DNA from: Candidatus Borrarchaeum weybense
GTDB taxonomy: Archaea; Asgardarchaeota; Sifarchaeia; Borrarchaeales; Borrarchaeaceae
Assembly (NCBI GenBank): GCA_019057385.1
Contig: JAHQJS010000006.1
Coordinates: 579,038-643,037 of the forward strand
Length of the DNA: 64,000 nt
Direction of reading: 5' to 3'
The notes below the pieces were generated by a model. It saw only the letters and a list, made by a program, of their open reading frames with translations. It was not told the DNA's origin and ran no database searches. Both the position numbers and the translations under genes were made by a program. Below are positions 17,801 to 27,108 of this stretch, piece by piece. How positions within the stretch are numbered: the first letter of the stretch is position 1; every line of letters starts with the position of its first letter.

Positions 17801-20549
17801 AAAATTCAGAGATTTCTGCTTTTAATTCCTTAGTTTCATTCATTGCTTGTGTTTTGGAACCCTCTGATGTTTCAAGGGCCTCTTTACTGTATTCTTTCAA
17901 ATAATCAATTGTTCCTTTCAAGTTGGATTCGATGTGAACAGAAAATCTGCTTTCAATATTTTTAAGAGTAGTCTGAAGTTCTTCGAATAAGGAGTTTGTA
18001 TTACCTGAGAAGAATACAACAATTTGATCAAAGGTAGAAGAGAAATTCAAAATGTCTGTTGAAATCTTTGTAAGAATTTCTTGAACGCTTTCTGACAAAT
18101 TCCTAAGCTTGCTTTCCGAATCGATTTTTATGGATTTCTTAACGCGTATCAGTTCAGGTTCTATCTCCTCTAATTGAGATTGAAGCGTATCGCTAATTTT
18201 GAGTGATACATCATCCAGATATAAGCTCAAATTTCCTATTAATTCATTCATCTTTTCTTTGAGTATTAAGTTATATTTTTTGTAAATTCCTTTTTCTTCG
18301 TTAGATTCTTCCTTGAGGAGCGTTTGTAATTCCTTTTTCGTTTCAGCACTCTCTTTTTGAATTGACTTCTGAAATGTTGATATCTTGTTATTTAAATCAG
18401 TTTGAAGCGTGGCAAATAAATTATCTAAGCTCTCCTTTTCTTGATTGATTGTATCAGTAGTAGTAGTCGTAAAATTTCCAAAAATTTGATCAAAAGTAGT
18501 AAATTCTGTTCTTAAGTGCTCAGAAACTGTATTTTTGAATTCATTTGAGGCATTCTTGTATTCTTCGATATTCGCATCTCGACCTGTTTCTATTTCCCTT
18601 AGAAAGGCCACAACTTCGTTAGTAAATGTAGTGGCTAAGTGAGTCGCTCCACCATCAAGATACTTATGAAGTTTATCAAGTGTCTCAAGTCTTTCATTTG
18701 CTGCGTCATTGATAACGTTGCTTAGATTCTCTATAAGATTATTATCTATTTCTTCTCTCGATTCAGAATGAGTTGTAATTATTGAATTATTAAATTCAAT
18801 AAGTTGTTCATAATCGTCTTTAGCGTTTTCTAAGTGGTCATCCAGAATTTGATTTACCTCGTCTTGTATTATTTTGCTATTCGTAGTAAACGTTTCTTTA
18901 TTTTCAGAGAGTAGAGAGTAGACTTTTGTTTCTAATTCTCTACTAAATTTCCTGCTGTCCTCTATAAGTTCATTAAAAGTTAGTTTGATGGATTTATCTA
19001 CACGAGTTGCAGTATTTTTGTATTCCTCAAAACGATTTGCCATATGACTTGATATTGATTGAAATAGGCTCGCTAGTTCTTTCACAAACTCATCAGAAAA
19101 TTGGGTAATAGTGTTCTCCGTTTGCGCTCTTAGTTTAGTCAATACATTCCTATATTCCTTTACATGGGTAGTAACTTCATTCTCATGTGTGAGTTTAATC
19201 GCGTCGACATTTTTCTCGTACTCAATTAAATTATTTTTCCTTAGTTGTGCAATTTCTTCAATGACTTTCAAAGAATTTGAATGAAGGACTTCTACTATTC
19301 CCTCTAAATCTTCAATCCATCCATCCCTCTTTCCTGCTAACTTTACTTGATATTCTTCAATTTCGTCAATTAATGTCTTCTGAAGAATTGATTCAAAACT
19401 AGAAATAGCGGTGCCAAATTCTTGTTTCGAAAGATTAACATTGGTAACATATTCTGATGTGATCTCGTCTACGCTCGTTTTATAGTGCCCAAAGATGAAA
19501 TTTACCATATCAAAAGCTTTTGTAATAAAATCCGTCAAATCTTTTTGGTATTCTTCTATGTATGTTGAAAAATCTTCTTGAATTTTTATTTCAAATGCTT
19601 TCAGATCTTCTTCGAATTCATCCTTTTGAGTGGAAATATTAACTGATGTGATTTCTCCTAGACTTTTGGGGATTTCCATTATTTGGTCAAAATTCGTGTT
19701 TATTTTTTGAGTAAAACGATCTCTTAAACTGGAAATTTGTGTGTTAATTTTTTCTATTGAAACTGTAAGTGCATCATCTATTTTGTTGTCTATTGATTGC
19801 TCGATCTTATTGACATCATCTTGACAATTTTGTATCTTTTGAGTGGTGCTTTCTTTTAAAGGGGTAATAAGATCATTGCACTGTGTCTTTTCGCTTTCTA
19901 AAGTTTCTATGATCACTTTTGTTGACTGTGATGATTGGCTCTTGATTTTCGTGTTTGTGGCATCGCAAGATTCACTAATTTCTTTACTTATATTCTGAAT
20001 CAATGCTTTCATGTCATTTTGTAGACTTGAAAGGATATCTAAGAGGGTCCCTTTTGTGTTCTTACTTACTTCTTTTATCCCCTCAAGGTTTTCAAATAAG
20101 ATGCTGGTCAGTTCTTCATCAGTTTGTGTAATATTATCCTTCAGGACATTTGTATGAGAATCTGTTGCTTGAACTATAGTTTCAGTCGATTTAACTATTT
20201 CAGTATCAAGCTGTGCTAAAGTTTGATCAAGATAGGTCTTCACTTCCTCATAAATACGGCTCATGGAGTCCTGAAATGTCAAAGTTCCTTCTTGAATGAT
20301 CGAAAGGGGGGGAACACCAAAAAATTTCTCAATTTTCCCAGGAATGCTTTTTATAAATCCCTTTCTTTGCAGTTTTGCTATCGCTTCTGGTACATTCTCT
20401 TTTTTCGAATATAGTTCGATTTCACCTAACGTAATTATCCTTTGTGCTAAGGCAGCAGCATAAATTTGAAATTCATCTTCAGATAATCCTAAAAGTTTAG
20501 GGGTGAATATTTGATCCGCTTCTTTTGCCAATTTAGTATCTCCCTTCAA
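14808..20549 (-). CDS. Giant TrmB-like protein with ~1600-residue coiled coil
   Basis: A 1913-aa intact frame. Residues about 1-100 look like the TrmB-type winged helix (LGLSEDEFQIYAAALAQ...AIAKLQRKGFI). The last 150 resemble the PLD-like effector domain of TrmB regulators (RTLTIITPNIKDVSF..., LIITQPEL, TLGIISEDPSYVAMI). In ordinary TrmB proteins these are joined by a short coiled coil. Here about 1600 residues of Lys/Glu/Thr/Ser-rich heptads intervene (many repeats of the type TEL...F...I). No membrane segment or Walker motif, so it is not an SMC. It could be a long fibrous DNA-linked structural or segregation protein, or an extended sugar-responsive regulator. It is divergent from 20700. 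Confidence 0.7.
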   Translation of the reverse strand: MKGDTKLAKEADQIFTPKLLGLSEDEFQIYAAALAQRIITLGEIELYSKKENVPEAIAKLQRKGFIKSIPGKIEKFFGVPPLSIIQEGTLTFQDSMSRIYEEVKTYLDQTLAQLDTEIVKSTETIVQATDSHTNVLKDNITQTDEELTSILFENLEGIKEVSKNTKGTLLDILSSLQNDMKALIQNISKEISESCDATNTKIKSQSSQSTKVIIETLESEKTQCNDLITPLKESTTQKIQNCQDDVNKIEQSIDNKIDDALTVSIEKINTQISSLRDRFTQKINTNFDQIMEIPKSLGEITSVNISTQKDEFEEDLKAFEIKIQEDFSTYIEEYQKDLTDFITKAFDMVNFIFGHYKTSVDEITSEYVTNVNLSKQEFGTAISSFESILQKTLIDEIEEYQVKLAGKRDGWIEDLEGIVEVLHSNSLKVIEEIAQLRKNNLIEYEKNVDAIKLTHENEVTTHVKEYRNVLTKLRAQTENTITQFSDEFVKELASLFQSISSHMANRFEEYKNTATRVDKSIKLTFNELIEDSRKFSRELETKVYSLLSENKETFTTNSKIIQDEVNQILDDHLENAKDDYEQLIEFNNSIITTHSESREEIDNNLIENLSNVINDAANERLETLDKLHKYLDGGATHLATTFTNEVVAFLREIETGRDANIEEYKNASNEFKNTVSEHLRTEFTTFDQIFGNFTTTTTDTINQEKESLDNLFATLQTDLNNKISTFQKSIQKESAETKKELQTLLKEESNEEKGIYKKYNLILKEKMNELIGNLSLYLDDVSLKISDTLQSQLEEIEPELIRVKKSIKIDSESKLRNLSESVQEILTKISTDILNFSSTFDQIVVFFSGNTNSLFEELQTTLKNIESRFSVHIESNLKGTIDYLKEYSKEALETSEGSKTQAMNETKELKAEISEFFENLDINKIRESKELFDKHIERYTNLIAQHFEQFDNNIEESLTQKITALKDKQTEFKEALSTEVSAKIHRPLIQASKNSELRISTTLQNFTNMMGSLAKGFADNLQLRFKEFSDEYQTSLKEFSQIIDKQMKELKDTTKSIDKYSKELKAKQIESEKIEIKNIENEIMKYTGELHNTKETTLKTLEETLLRTLEEGKTRTIDTNQSLKESIEVAYTKTHEQLTNELNAVNEGIISNFQSEIDRLNTETKNLTKELDTVVTSHLREHDELLTAQVNNITKLIAGIKELLDAQVDATKIASSEYIGTTKKLYSENIAATLKTITSAKTELLEDFAAKTQALQKEINNRFTDQISILKKDITTLKQEYKKRIANSKRQHSKAINALKKEFSDDFSTYIEHIDIEITEAKKSVSDSLLSNITLYELNNALAIGQLTQIQEDTTSQLIKSMTEANEDFINLLSTQESDLDTFFQLVRQELTRLLDLNKETQNNSLDLFEDALKNKIESNDAEIENTVNSIRESALELVDFHLATSNESRAALREEINERLSKVLQEVNSIALSKIDAIETIKLRLSEEMEKMVHTTQEDTEGIHTKYLQELEEKAQIAENEILATVKKISETVTQEITTINDEIKNLVDGHRQKTSEMATLVDTEITTTLEQAIESFEKRLAKLNADITTTRESRVQLFEEHVQSLEEFVTNALNTNLGDLLRFVSEIQELSQSWTAKITDDFTDSVNQLNEETRNHLGQKSEEKIEEVARIVSEIGEELTTSYNIIESTKNDLQNGLQNLSLQQSHNIDEFNTTIKTKFVGNVKANIENLVNINKKIIQETNDKIQEIIENTANYEVVVKDLWEEIQDILSVGIASENTWYLIGEQLNDFSRAAIERTKRTLTIITPNIKDVSFNTIKKLDPSVQVLIITQPELETDDEKHALQELYQLGNVRVKKNSKIEYSVLSRDNEEVLIAPKGAETLGIISEDPSYVAMINKIIRPEVVRSAGSSP

Positions 20550-20699
20550 TTCTCTAATCTAATAATATCTTTTAGTTCTTTTAAATCTAAATTTTTTTTG
20601 CAACCAAAAGTTATTTAGCCTCAATTTCAGCTATTTTTTGTAAAATTGATTATTCAATGTTTCTTGTTACTTATAGCCGATTGAATGTAATGAGGATTC

Positions 20700-21857
20700 A
20701 TGGTGAAAATATCATCTGATGCTTTAAAATTTCTTAAATTGAAACAATGGCTGGATTCCAGGGATTTAACAATTCTTGTTTTTATTATAGCTTCTTTTTT
20801 ACTTTTTTGGCTATTTTATGGGGTAATTTCTTATTTTTTTGCGATCTCAGTCCCATTATCGGGGATAATTTTTATACTGGCAATCCATTTATTTGTTATT
20901 TTTGGTAGCATATTACTGATTGCTCGCGTTAGACGTCGATTTCTTCGTTTATCATCATTATTGCAAGATGAAAGAGTGTCAATTAAAGAAATCTCTGAAA
21001 ACTTTCTGATTCCTGAAAAGAAAATCAAGAGCGCAATTTTGCAGTTCAAGAAAGAAGGAATAATTTCAGGAGTTATTAATGCTGATAAAGACGTCTATCT
21101 CAATTTTAGTCGAGACCGATGGAATGAAGCGCGAAATTTGCTTATAGAACATAAAAAAATCTCTACTGTGGACTTAGCAAAGCACTTCGAAGTTTTAAAA
21201 AGTGAAGCGAAATTCATTTTGTTAGAGATTCAGGATCAAAAAATGGTACACGGTTACTTTGTAGAGGAAAATAGAGAATTCGTCACACAAGAATGGATTT
21301 ATGATACGTTTAGAGAATCATTAGAAAAGCAAGGACGAATTAATCTAAATAAGACGAAACAACGCCTTGGATTGACTGATGAAGCATTTCAGTATGAATT
21401 TAACAACTTTATTCGAGTCGAAAATGTTACTGGCTTTTATTTTGGCAAAAATGAATTCGTTAAATTTGAAGAGCAGGATAAAAATACTTTCTTAGAGGAA
21501 ATAATGAGTGCTGGAAGCATACTAATTAAGGCCCTATCTACTAAGTTCAACTTATCAGAAGATTATTGCAGCTATCTAATTACTGAGTATCGTTCTAATG
21601 GATTATTAAATGGAATATTATCAGAGGACAAAAGAGTCTTCATTACCCTTGATTCACTAAGAGAACATATTTTTTTGGCAATCTCGAAAGATAAGACCCT
21701 AAAAATCTTCGCAAAAGACTTAGGACTCCCTCATGATGTTTTATATACGACAATACTCCGTAATTTTACCTTTGAAGATCTAATAGAGCGTACAGGCGTG
21801 ACCCGAAATGCACTTGAAAATATTCTTAATCAACTTTTAACAGAAAAAGAAGAATAG
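20700..21857 (+). CDS. Membrane-anchored protein with tandem winged-helix repeats
   Basis: 385 aa. Two TM segments (about residues 24-46 and 50-76) are followed by at least three to four winged-helix repeats, each ending in a beta-wing of the type GVINADKDVYL, GYFVEENREFV, GFYFGKNEFV, GILSEDKRVFIT. The repeat plan resembles the winged-helix arrays of the UFL1/DDRGK1 ligase scaffold in eukaryotes; this is a resemblance in pattern only. A membrane-bound transcription factor is the alternative. It is divergent from the giant coiled-coil gene. Confidence 0.6.
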   Translation: MVKISSDALKFLKLKQWLDSRDLTILVFIIASFLLFWLFYGVISYFFAISVPLSGIIFILAIHLFVIFGSILLIARVRRRFLRLSSLLQDERVSIKEISENFLIPEKKIKSAILQFKKEGIISGVINADKDVYLNFSRDRWNEARNLLIEHKKISTVDLAKHFEVLKSEAKFILLEIQDQKMVHGYFVEENREFVTQEWIYDTFRESLEKQGRINLNKTKQRLGLTDEAFQYEFNNFIRVENVTGFYFGKNEFVKFEEQDKNTFLEEIMSAGSILIKALSTKFNLSEDYCSYLITEYRSNGLLNGILSEDKRVFITLDSLREHIFLAISKDKTLKIFAKDLGLPHDVLYTTILRNFTFEDLIERTGVTRNALENILNQLLTEKEE

Positions 21858-21972
21858 ACGTGACTGTGTTTGTTGCTCCTTTAGCGAAATATGGCAAAAT
21901 ACTACTTAACAAAAACGGAAAGTTTTATAGGGAATGTTCTCGTAGAAACTACAAGTCTTGGAAGGTGACTTC

Positions 21973-22209
21973 ATGTCTTTGGAACTTAAAGTAATGTTAA
22001 GTCTTCATAATTTGGGAGTTGTAAAAGAGGAAGTCGCAAAGACACCCGATCAACTTGCAAATACGTTAAACATGAATTTCGATGATGTTAAAAGGGCGCT
22101 AGAAACACTATCATCAGAAAGTTACGTAAGTAAAATTCCTCACGAGAATAGTCATGCCTATTTCCTCACAGGGAAGGGCATAGTGACTGTTTGTAGCATG
22201 TTTACATAA
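21973..22209 (+). CDS. Small winged-helix protein
   Basis: 78 aa covering one winged helix (residues 10-75, DQLANTLNMNFDDVKRALETLSSE). The ATG at 21973 has GGAAGGTGA upstream. It lies just before the glycosyltransferase genes and may regulate them. Confidence 0.6.
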   Translation: MSLELKVMLSLHNLGVVKEEVAKTPDQLANTLNMNFDDVKRALETLSSESYVSKIPHENSHAYFLTGKGIVTVCSMFT

Positions 22210-22255
22210 GTCATTTGATCTAGGAGGAGCTCATCTAAATTTAAAGAGGTTTTTT

Positions 22256-22897
22256 ATGGCAGTAAAGAAAGCTCTAATTGTAACTTGGGAATACTCTCCA
22301 AAAATTGGCTCTATCGCTCCTGCATGCGAAACTTTAGTTAAAGGACTTGTAGCTCAAAATATTAAAGTGGACGTAGTTACTTGGGATGATTGGCGAGCAT
22401 ATATGGGATTTGAGGATAGAGATGATGTGCGAATTCATTATATTAGCGCCCCTATTTCGCCTGCTTCTAATACAATAACCTTCTATGCCACTCTCAATAC
22501 TGAGTTGGAACGTGTGGCGGCGTCTATTTTTCATGAGTCCCCTGTTGTTCCAGATGTAATTCATGTCCACGAATGGATAACTGTCCTAGCAGGACTTTCT
22601 TTGAAAAGCATATTTAATAAACCTCTCATCTTAACACTCTATAGCCTGGAAGATCATAGAAGCCATGGGGCGACATCGCCATTTAATGAATCCATTAAGG
22701 CTATAGAACGAAAAGGAGTAAAAGCGGCTTCAAAGATAATAGTATTTTCCAACTTCATGAGGGACGGGATTGTCGATGTCTATGGTGTATCCAAAGACAA
22801 AATTTGTGTAATGAGTTTAGATGAAGCCCTGAGTGGTCGAACCGCAGAAATTTATAACGAAATAGTTGAACAAGATCAATCTATTTCTGTACGTTAA
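22256..22897 (+). CDS. Stand-alone N-terminal domain of GT4 glycosyltransferase
   Basis: 213 aa corresponding only to the N-terminal Rossmann domain of a GT-B fold glycosyltransferase (ALIVTWEYSPKIGSIAPACE, then PDVIHVHEW). It stops where the nucleotide-sugar domain would begin (VYGVSKDKICVMS). The next gene (23016-24254) is a full-length relative. Either this is an acceptor-binding partner, or it is a truncated copy that kept its reading frame. SD AGAGG six bases before the ATG. Confidence 0.7.
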   Translation: MAVKKALIVTWEYSPKIGSIAPACETLVKGLVAQNIKVDVVTWDDWRAYMGFEDRDDVRIHYISAPISPASNTITFYATLNTELERVAASIFHESPVVPDVIHVHEWITVLAGLSLKSIFNKPLILTLYSLEDHRSHGATSPFNESIKAIERKGVKAASKIIVFSNFMRDGIVDVYGVSKDKICVMSLDEALSGRTAEIYNEIVEQDQSISVR

Positions 22898-23015
22898 ATA
22901 AGAGATTTGAAGTTTTTTTAATCATTTTTTGTTTTCATCTTCCTCCACATAAAGGCTTAAATTCTTTGAATTCCCATGATTGAAACAATAAAGGATTATA
23001 GTCAAGGGAATATCT

Positions 23016-24254
23016 TTGAAACCGTTAACAGTGATTCATTTATCATGGGAGTTTCCACCACGTAAGGTTGGTGGTCTTGCTGCGCATGTATCTGACCTCA
23101 GTCAAGCTTTGACAAAGTTAGGTCACAATATATACGTTATAACTACCGACTTTCCAGGTACAAAAGAGACTGAAGTCGTTGGTGGCGTGAACGTTCACAG
23201 GTATGATTCATATTCATTCCCTGGACCTGACTTCATTACATGGGCTATCTTAATGCAACAGACAATGCAGGAAAAAGCAGCTGAAGTCATTACTGAATTA
23301 CATGCTTCAGGACAGCAAGTTGATCTTATTCACGCTCATGACTGGCTCTCCGGCCTTGCTGCAATTGAATTGAAGCACGGATTTAGACTCCCACTAGTGA
23401 CGACTATCCACTCCACGGAGCTTGGACGAAGAAATGGACTGCACGATGATGGACAACGAATGATCCATGCAATTGAAAAGCGATTATCCTTCGATAGTTG
23501 GAGAATAATTGCATGTAGCCGTTATATGGCGGATCAAATTAAATATGCATATGCTCTTTCTGAAGATAAGATCGATGTAATCCCAAACGGAGTTTACACC
23601 AAAGAATTCAAAAGCGTAGACACGCAATCTACTGTAGATCTCGATTTTCGAAGAACATATGCAACAGATCAAGAAAAAATCGTTTTGTTTGTCGGAAGGA
23701 TGGTGCCAGAAAAAGGCGTAAACGTTTTAGTCGGAAGCATACCTCAAGTTCTAGCTAGCATGCCCAACGCAAAATTTATTTTCGTTGGAGATGGATACTA
23801 TCGTGCACAATACATGCGCATTGCATATGGTCTTGGTGTCGCTCATAAGTGCTTCTTCACAGGTTTTGTCGAAAAGGATAGTGATGTCCGAAAATTGTTT
23901 ACTCTTGCAGATGCCTGCGTCTTTCCAAGCTTCTACGAACCCTTCGGAATTGTTGCCTTAGAAGCTATGGCTGCAGGTACTCCAGTTATAGTTTCAGATA
24001 TTGGCGGTCTCTCTGAAATCATTGATCATGGTCATACTGGATTGAAAGTTCCTGTCAATAATTCTAGTGCTTTAGCGAGAGCAATTATCTCTCTATTAAG
24101 TGATTCTGGATTAGCGAGTTCGTTACGCAAAAATGCACTTGAGACAGTACAGAAATTATATCATTGGCAGAGAATTGCAAAACATACTACTCGGGTATAC
24201 CAACGCGTTGTTAGTGAATACCAAAAAAATCCGTGGAAACCTAAAGCATTTTAA
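23016..24254 (+). CDS. GT4 family glycosyltransferase
   Basis: 412 aa, complete GT-B enzyme of the glycogen-synthase/GT4 type: N-domain KVGGLAAHVSDLSQAL and HAHDWLSG, then the C-domain with VGRMVPEKGV and the donor-binding PSFYEPFGIVALEAMAAGTP. It should transfer a nucleotide-activated sugar, perhaps to glucan, trehalose or a surface glycan. Start TTG 23016 with AAGGGA upstream. It is followed by a convergent GT4 gene. Confidence 0.9.
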   Translation: MKPLTVIHLSWEFPPRKVGGLAAHVSDLSQALTKLGHNIYVITTDFPGTKETEVVGGVNVHRYDSYSFPGPDFITWAILMQQTMQEKAAEVITELHASGQQVDLIHAHDWLSGLAAIELKHGFRLPLVTTIHSTELGRRNGLHDDGQRMIHAIEKRLSFDSWRIIACSRYMADQIKYAYALSEDKIDVIPNGVYTKEFKSVDTQSTVDLDFRRTYATDQEKIVLFVGRMVPEKGVNVLVGSIPQVLASMPNAKFIFVGDGYYRAQYMRIAYGLGVAHKCFFTGFVEKDSDVRKLFTLADACVFPSFYEPFGIVALEAMAAGTPVIVSDIGGLSEIIDHGHTGLKVPVNNSSALARAIISLLSDSGLASSLRKNALETVQKLYHWQRIAKHTTRVYQRVVSEYQKNPWKPKAF

Positions 24255-24290
24255 TTATTCAAAAAAACAGTTGCCTACCCTTTAATGCTT

Positions 24291-25553
24291 TTATTTAACG
24301 TAATTTTGCAGAACATTTTCGTATATGGGTATAGTTCTTTCTATACATTTATCCCATGTGAATTCTGCCAGTACCCGTTTTCGTGCATTTTCTCCTAAGA
24401 TTTTCGTATGATCAGGGTCTCTTAGGATATTTTTAATCCCCCAGGCAACATCTTTGGGATCATAAGGATTCACATGATACCCACAATGTCCTTCACCACT
24501 AGACACTATCTGCTCTCTTAATCCACTTATACCTTGAGCTCCAACAACAACAGGTGTGCTGCAGGCCATAGCTTCAGTACATGCTCTTCCAAACGGTTTC
24601 CATGTGGATGGGAAGACGGCAACATCTGCAGCCACATAGTGGGCAATTTTCTCTATTTCCGTAACGTATTCTGTTCTCACTATAACGTTTCCTCGTAGTT
24701 CTGATTCAATTTTCCCTTTTAATTCTGTAGGCAAAACATTTTCGCTGAGAAGTACTAATTTCGAGCGTGGAAATTCGTTAATTACGTCTGGCATAGCTTT
24801 AATGAGCGCCTCAATATTCTCAGAAGGAGAAAAGTCGCCAATGTATAAAATCATGGGGTCGCCTTCATTGATTCCATATCTTTCACGAAGTTCCAGAATT
24901 AGTGCCTCATCGCTATTTGAGGGTGCATAAGTCTGTGCGTCAACCCCATCCCAACAAACGAAAATTTTTTTTCTTTCTTCTTCTTTTAACCCCATCCTTA
25001 GCAACTCTTCTTGAACAGCATAAGATGGAACAATTATGGCATCCGAAACTTCTAATCCTCGTCTCTCGATGGATTCAATAGTGATACTTCCACGTCCCGT
25101 ACCGCGTATTCTTTCTGTAGAATGTACATGAAAAATTAGAGGAATGTCTAATTGTCTTTTTACTGCAATTCCAGCAAGAATTGCATCACTGTTATGGGCA
25201 GAAATAATGTCAAATTCTCTTTTTTCTTCAAAAACAAGCTGATTAATCAATTGACCTGAAGCTAATATGTTATATGATACCATGTCTGAAAAAACATGAA
25301 GATCATAGTTTGATCGCATAAGATCGGAACTCACAAACATCGGTATCATGTCACGAATATCTATAAGCTCAGGGCGACGTACTTCTATTCCTTTCCACAT
25401 TTCAGTGCTTAAAAAAGAGCCAGCTGGATTTGTTGTAAATACTGTGACCTCATGACCTACCTCTAGGAGTTTTCTACTCATTTCTCTTGCATAAACACCT
25501 AAAGACCGCTCCCTTAGTGGAGGGAACTCACTGCAGAAACAAGCAATTTTCAT
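24291..25553 (-). CDS. GT4 family glycosyltransferase
   Basis: 420 aa, a second full GT-B glycosyltransferase: FCSEFPPLRERSLGVYAREM at the N-terminus, ISAHNSDAILAG, ILYIGDFSPSENIE, and PSTWKPFGRACTEAMACSTP for donor binding. It is convergent with the 23016 gene. SD GGTGAG before the ATG. The substrate is unknown. Confidence 0.88.
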   Translation of the reverse strand: MKIACFCSEFPPLRERSLGVYAREMSRKLLEVGHEVTVFTTNPAGSFLSTEMWKGIEVRRPELIDIRDMIPMFVSSDLMRSNYDLHVFSDMVSYNILASGQLINQLVFEEKREFDIISAHNSDAILAGIAVKRQLDIPLIFHVHSTERIRGTGRGSITIESIERRGLEVSDAIIVPSYAVQEELLRMGLKEEERKKIFVCWDGVDAQTYAPSNSDEALILELRERYGINEGDPMILYIGDFSPSENIEALIKAMPDVINEFPRSKLVLLSENVLPTELKGKIESELRGNVIVRTEYVTEIEKIAHYVAADVAVFPSTWKPFGRACTEAMACSTPVVVGAQGISGLREQIVSSGEGHCGYHVNPYDPKDVAWGIKNILRDPDHTKILGENARKRVLAEFTWDKCIERTIPIYENVLQNYVK

Positions 25554-25794
25554 TTTTCATCTCACCTAATTCAGATATTAAGAGGACACAATTATGTTGC
25601 TAAGGAGTCTCTAATATCGTATAGAGTGGGTTCTTAAGGTTTTTGGTGACATGTTTTTCTGTTTAAAAGTACAGAAAATTGTATAAGATCGCAATCTTTA
25701 AAAGATTCAGTACGAAATGGAAAATGACTTTTAAATTCCCAAAGATGCTTCGCTTTACATGGCACAGGGTTTTTTCTAATTTGGAGGTTTTATA

Positions 25795-27081
25795 ATATCA
25801 GCTTTAACAGTTAGATTTCTCGGCGGTTGTCGAACGATAGGCGGTTCAGGTGTACTAGTCGAGAACGATGATAATAGAGGCGCTCTTTTCGATTACGGTG
25901 TATACCTCTTTCAGAATGGTAGACGACGTCCCAGTTTTCCAGAACATGTATCACCAAAAAGTCTTGATGCAGTTCTTCTGTCGCATGCGCATATCGATCA
26001 TTCTGGTGGTCTCCCTATCTTTTATTCAACAGGAGCACCACCCTTATTTGCCACAAGTGCGACTCTAGCGTTAACAGAACTTTTAATTCAAGATATGCTT
26101 CGTATCTCAGGAAAATATATCCCCTTTGAAGCTCAAGAACTTGGTCGTATGATGCATTATGCAACTCCACTCGACTACGATAAATGGATGCAGGCTAATT
26201 CATTTCGTTTCAAGCTATTTAACGCAGGGCATATACCTGGCAGTTCTCTTATTCTTTTAGAATGCAATGGCAAACGAATTCTGTATACAGGCGACTTCAA
26301 CGATTTAGATACCGCACTTTTAACCGGTGCATCTCTCTTAGAGGAAGAACTTGACGCAGTAATCATCGAAAGTACTTATTCACAAAAACTTCGCTCTGAT
26401 CGACAGAAAATAGAACTGGAGTTAATTAAGGCGACAGAAAATATTTTAGAAGAGAACGGAACGATTTGTATTCCTGCTTTTTCTGTAGGGCGTAGTCAAG
26501 AGATCATGTGTATTCTTACAAAATATGCAGTTGATGCATTCTGCATTGTTGATGGGATGGCCCGAGCCGTAAATCAAATTATCACGGCAAACCCAGAATC
26601 CATTAGAGACTATAATCTTTTCCTAGATGCATTAAAAAAGATTCATAGCGTCAGAAACAAAAAAGATCGAGATCGTGCGCTTTCTAAGGACTTACCAAGT
26701 GTAATTATCGCACCAGCTGGAATGTTAACGGGTGGTTCAGTAAAATATTACATCAAAAAACTCTATGATGATCCCAGAAATGGATTGTTTTTCGTTTCCT
26801 TTCAGGTTGAAGGGACACCCGGTTACAAGATACTAAAAACAGGACAATTTCAATATAAGAAGAAATTTGTTGACATTGAAGCACAAATTAAGCATTTCGA
26901 GCTTTCTTCACATGCCGATCGAACTGGTCTTCTTGAATTACTGAAAAACATTCAAGGGACACCAAAAGTCTTTTGTATGCATGGCGATAATGATTCCTGC
27001 ACGATTTTTGCTCAAGAAACTATTGAGAATTTAGGCCTGGATGCGGTTGCACCCAGCGTCGGTGATACCTTCAAAATATAG
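25795..27081 (+). CDS. Beta-CASP metallo-beta-lactamase RNase (aCPSF2-like), AUA start
   Basis: About 428 aa. The full beta-CASP set is visible: SHAHIDHSG (about residues 62-70), HIPGSS, TGDFND, IIESTYS, PAFSVGRSQE and SSHADRTG. This is the archaeal RNA endo/exonuclease group (COG1236) for 3'-end formation and decay. The frame is open from 25780 but has no ATG, GTG or TTG before the catalytic HAHIDH. GGAGG at 25783-25787 sits seven bases before an ATA at 25795 (another at 25792). I therefore place the start at AUA; beginning at the ATG at 26095 would delete the catalytic motif. Confidence 0.85.
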   Translation: MSALTVRFLGGCRTIGGSGVLVENDDNRGALFDYGVYLFQNGRRRPSFPEHVSPKSLDAVLLSHAHIDHSGGLPIFYSTGAPPLFATSATLALTELLIQDMLRISGKYIPFEAQELGRMMHYATPLDYDKWMQANSFRFKLFNAGHIPGSSLILLECNGKRILYTGDFNDLDTALLTGASLLEEELDAVIIESTYSQKLRSDRQKIELELIKATENILEENGTICIPAFSVGRSQEIMCILTKYAVDAFCIVDGMARAVNQIITANPESIRDYNLFLDALKKIHSVRNKKDRDRALSKDLPSVIIAPAGMLTGGSVKYYIKKLYDDPRNGLFFVSFQVEGTPGYKILKTGQFQYKKKFVDIEAQIKHFELSSHADRTGLLELLKNIQGTPKVFCMHGDNDSCTIFAQETIENLGLDAVAPSVGDTFKI

Positions 27082-27108
27082 TTCAAAATGGGATAGTTTA
27101 AACTGAAT

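Noticed and set aside
14808..20549. SMC or Rad50-type ATPase
   Set aside because: No Walker A or B motif at either end despite the long coiled coil.
26095..27081. Beta-CASP RNase beginning at ATG 26095
   Set aside because: It would lack the HAHIDH metal site encoded at 25984-26001 in the same uninterrupted frame.
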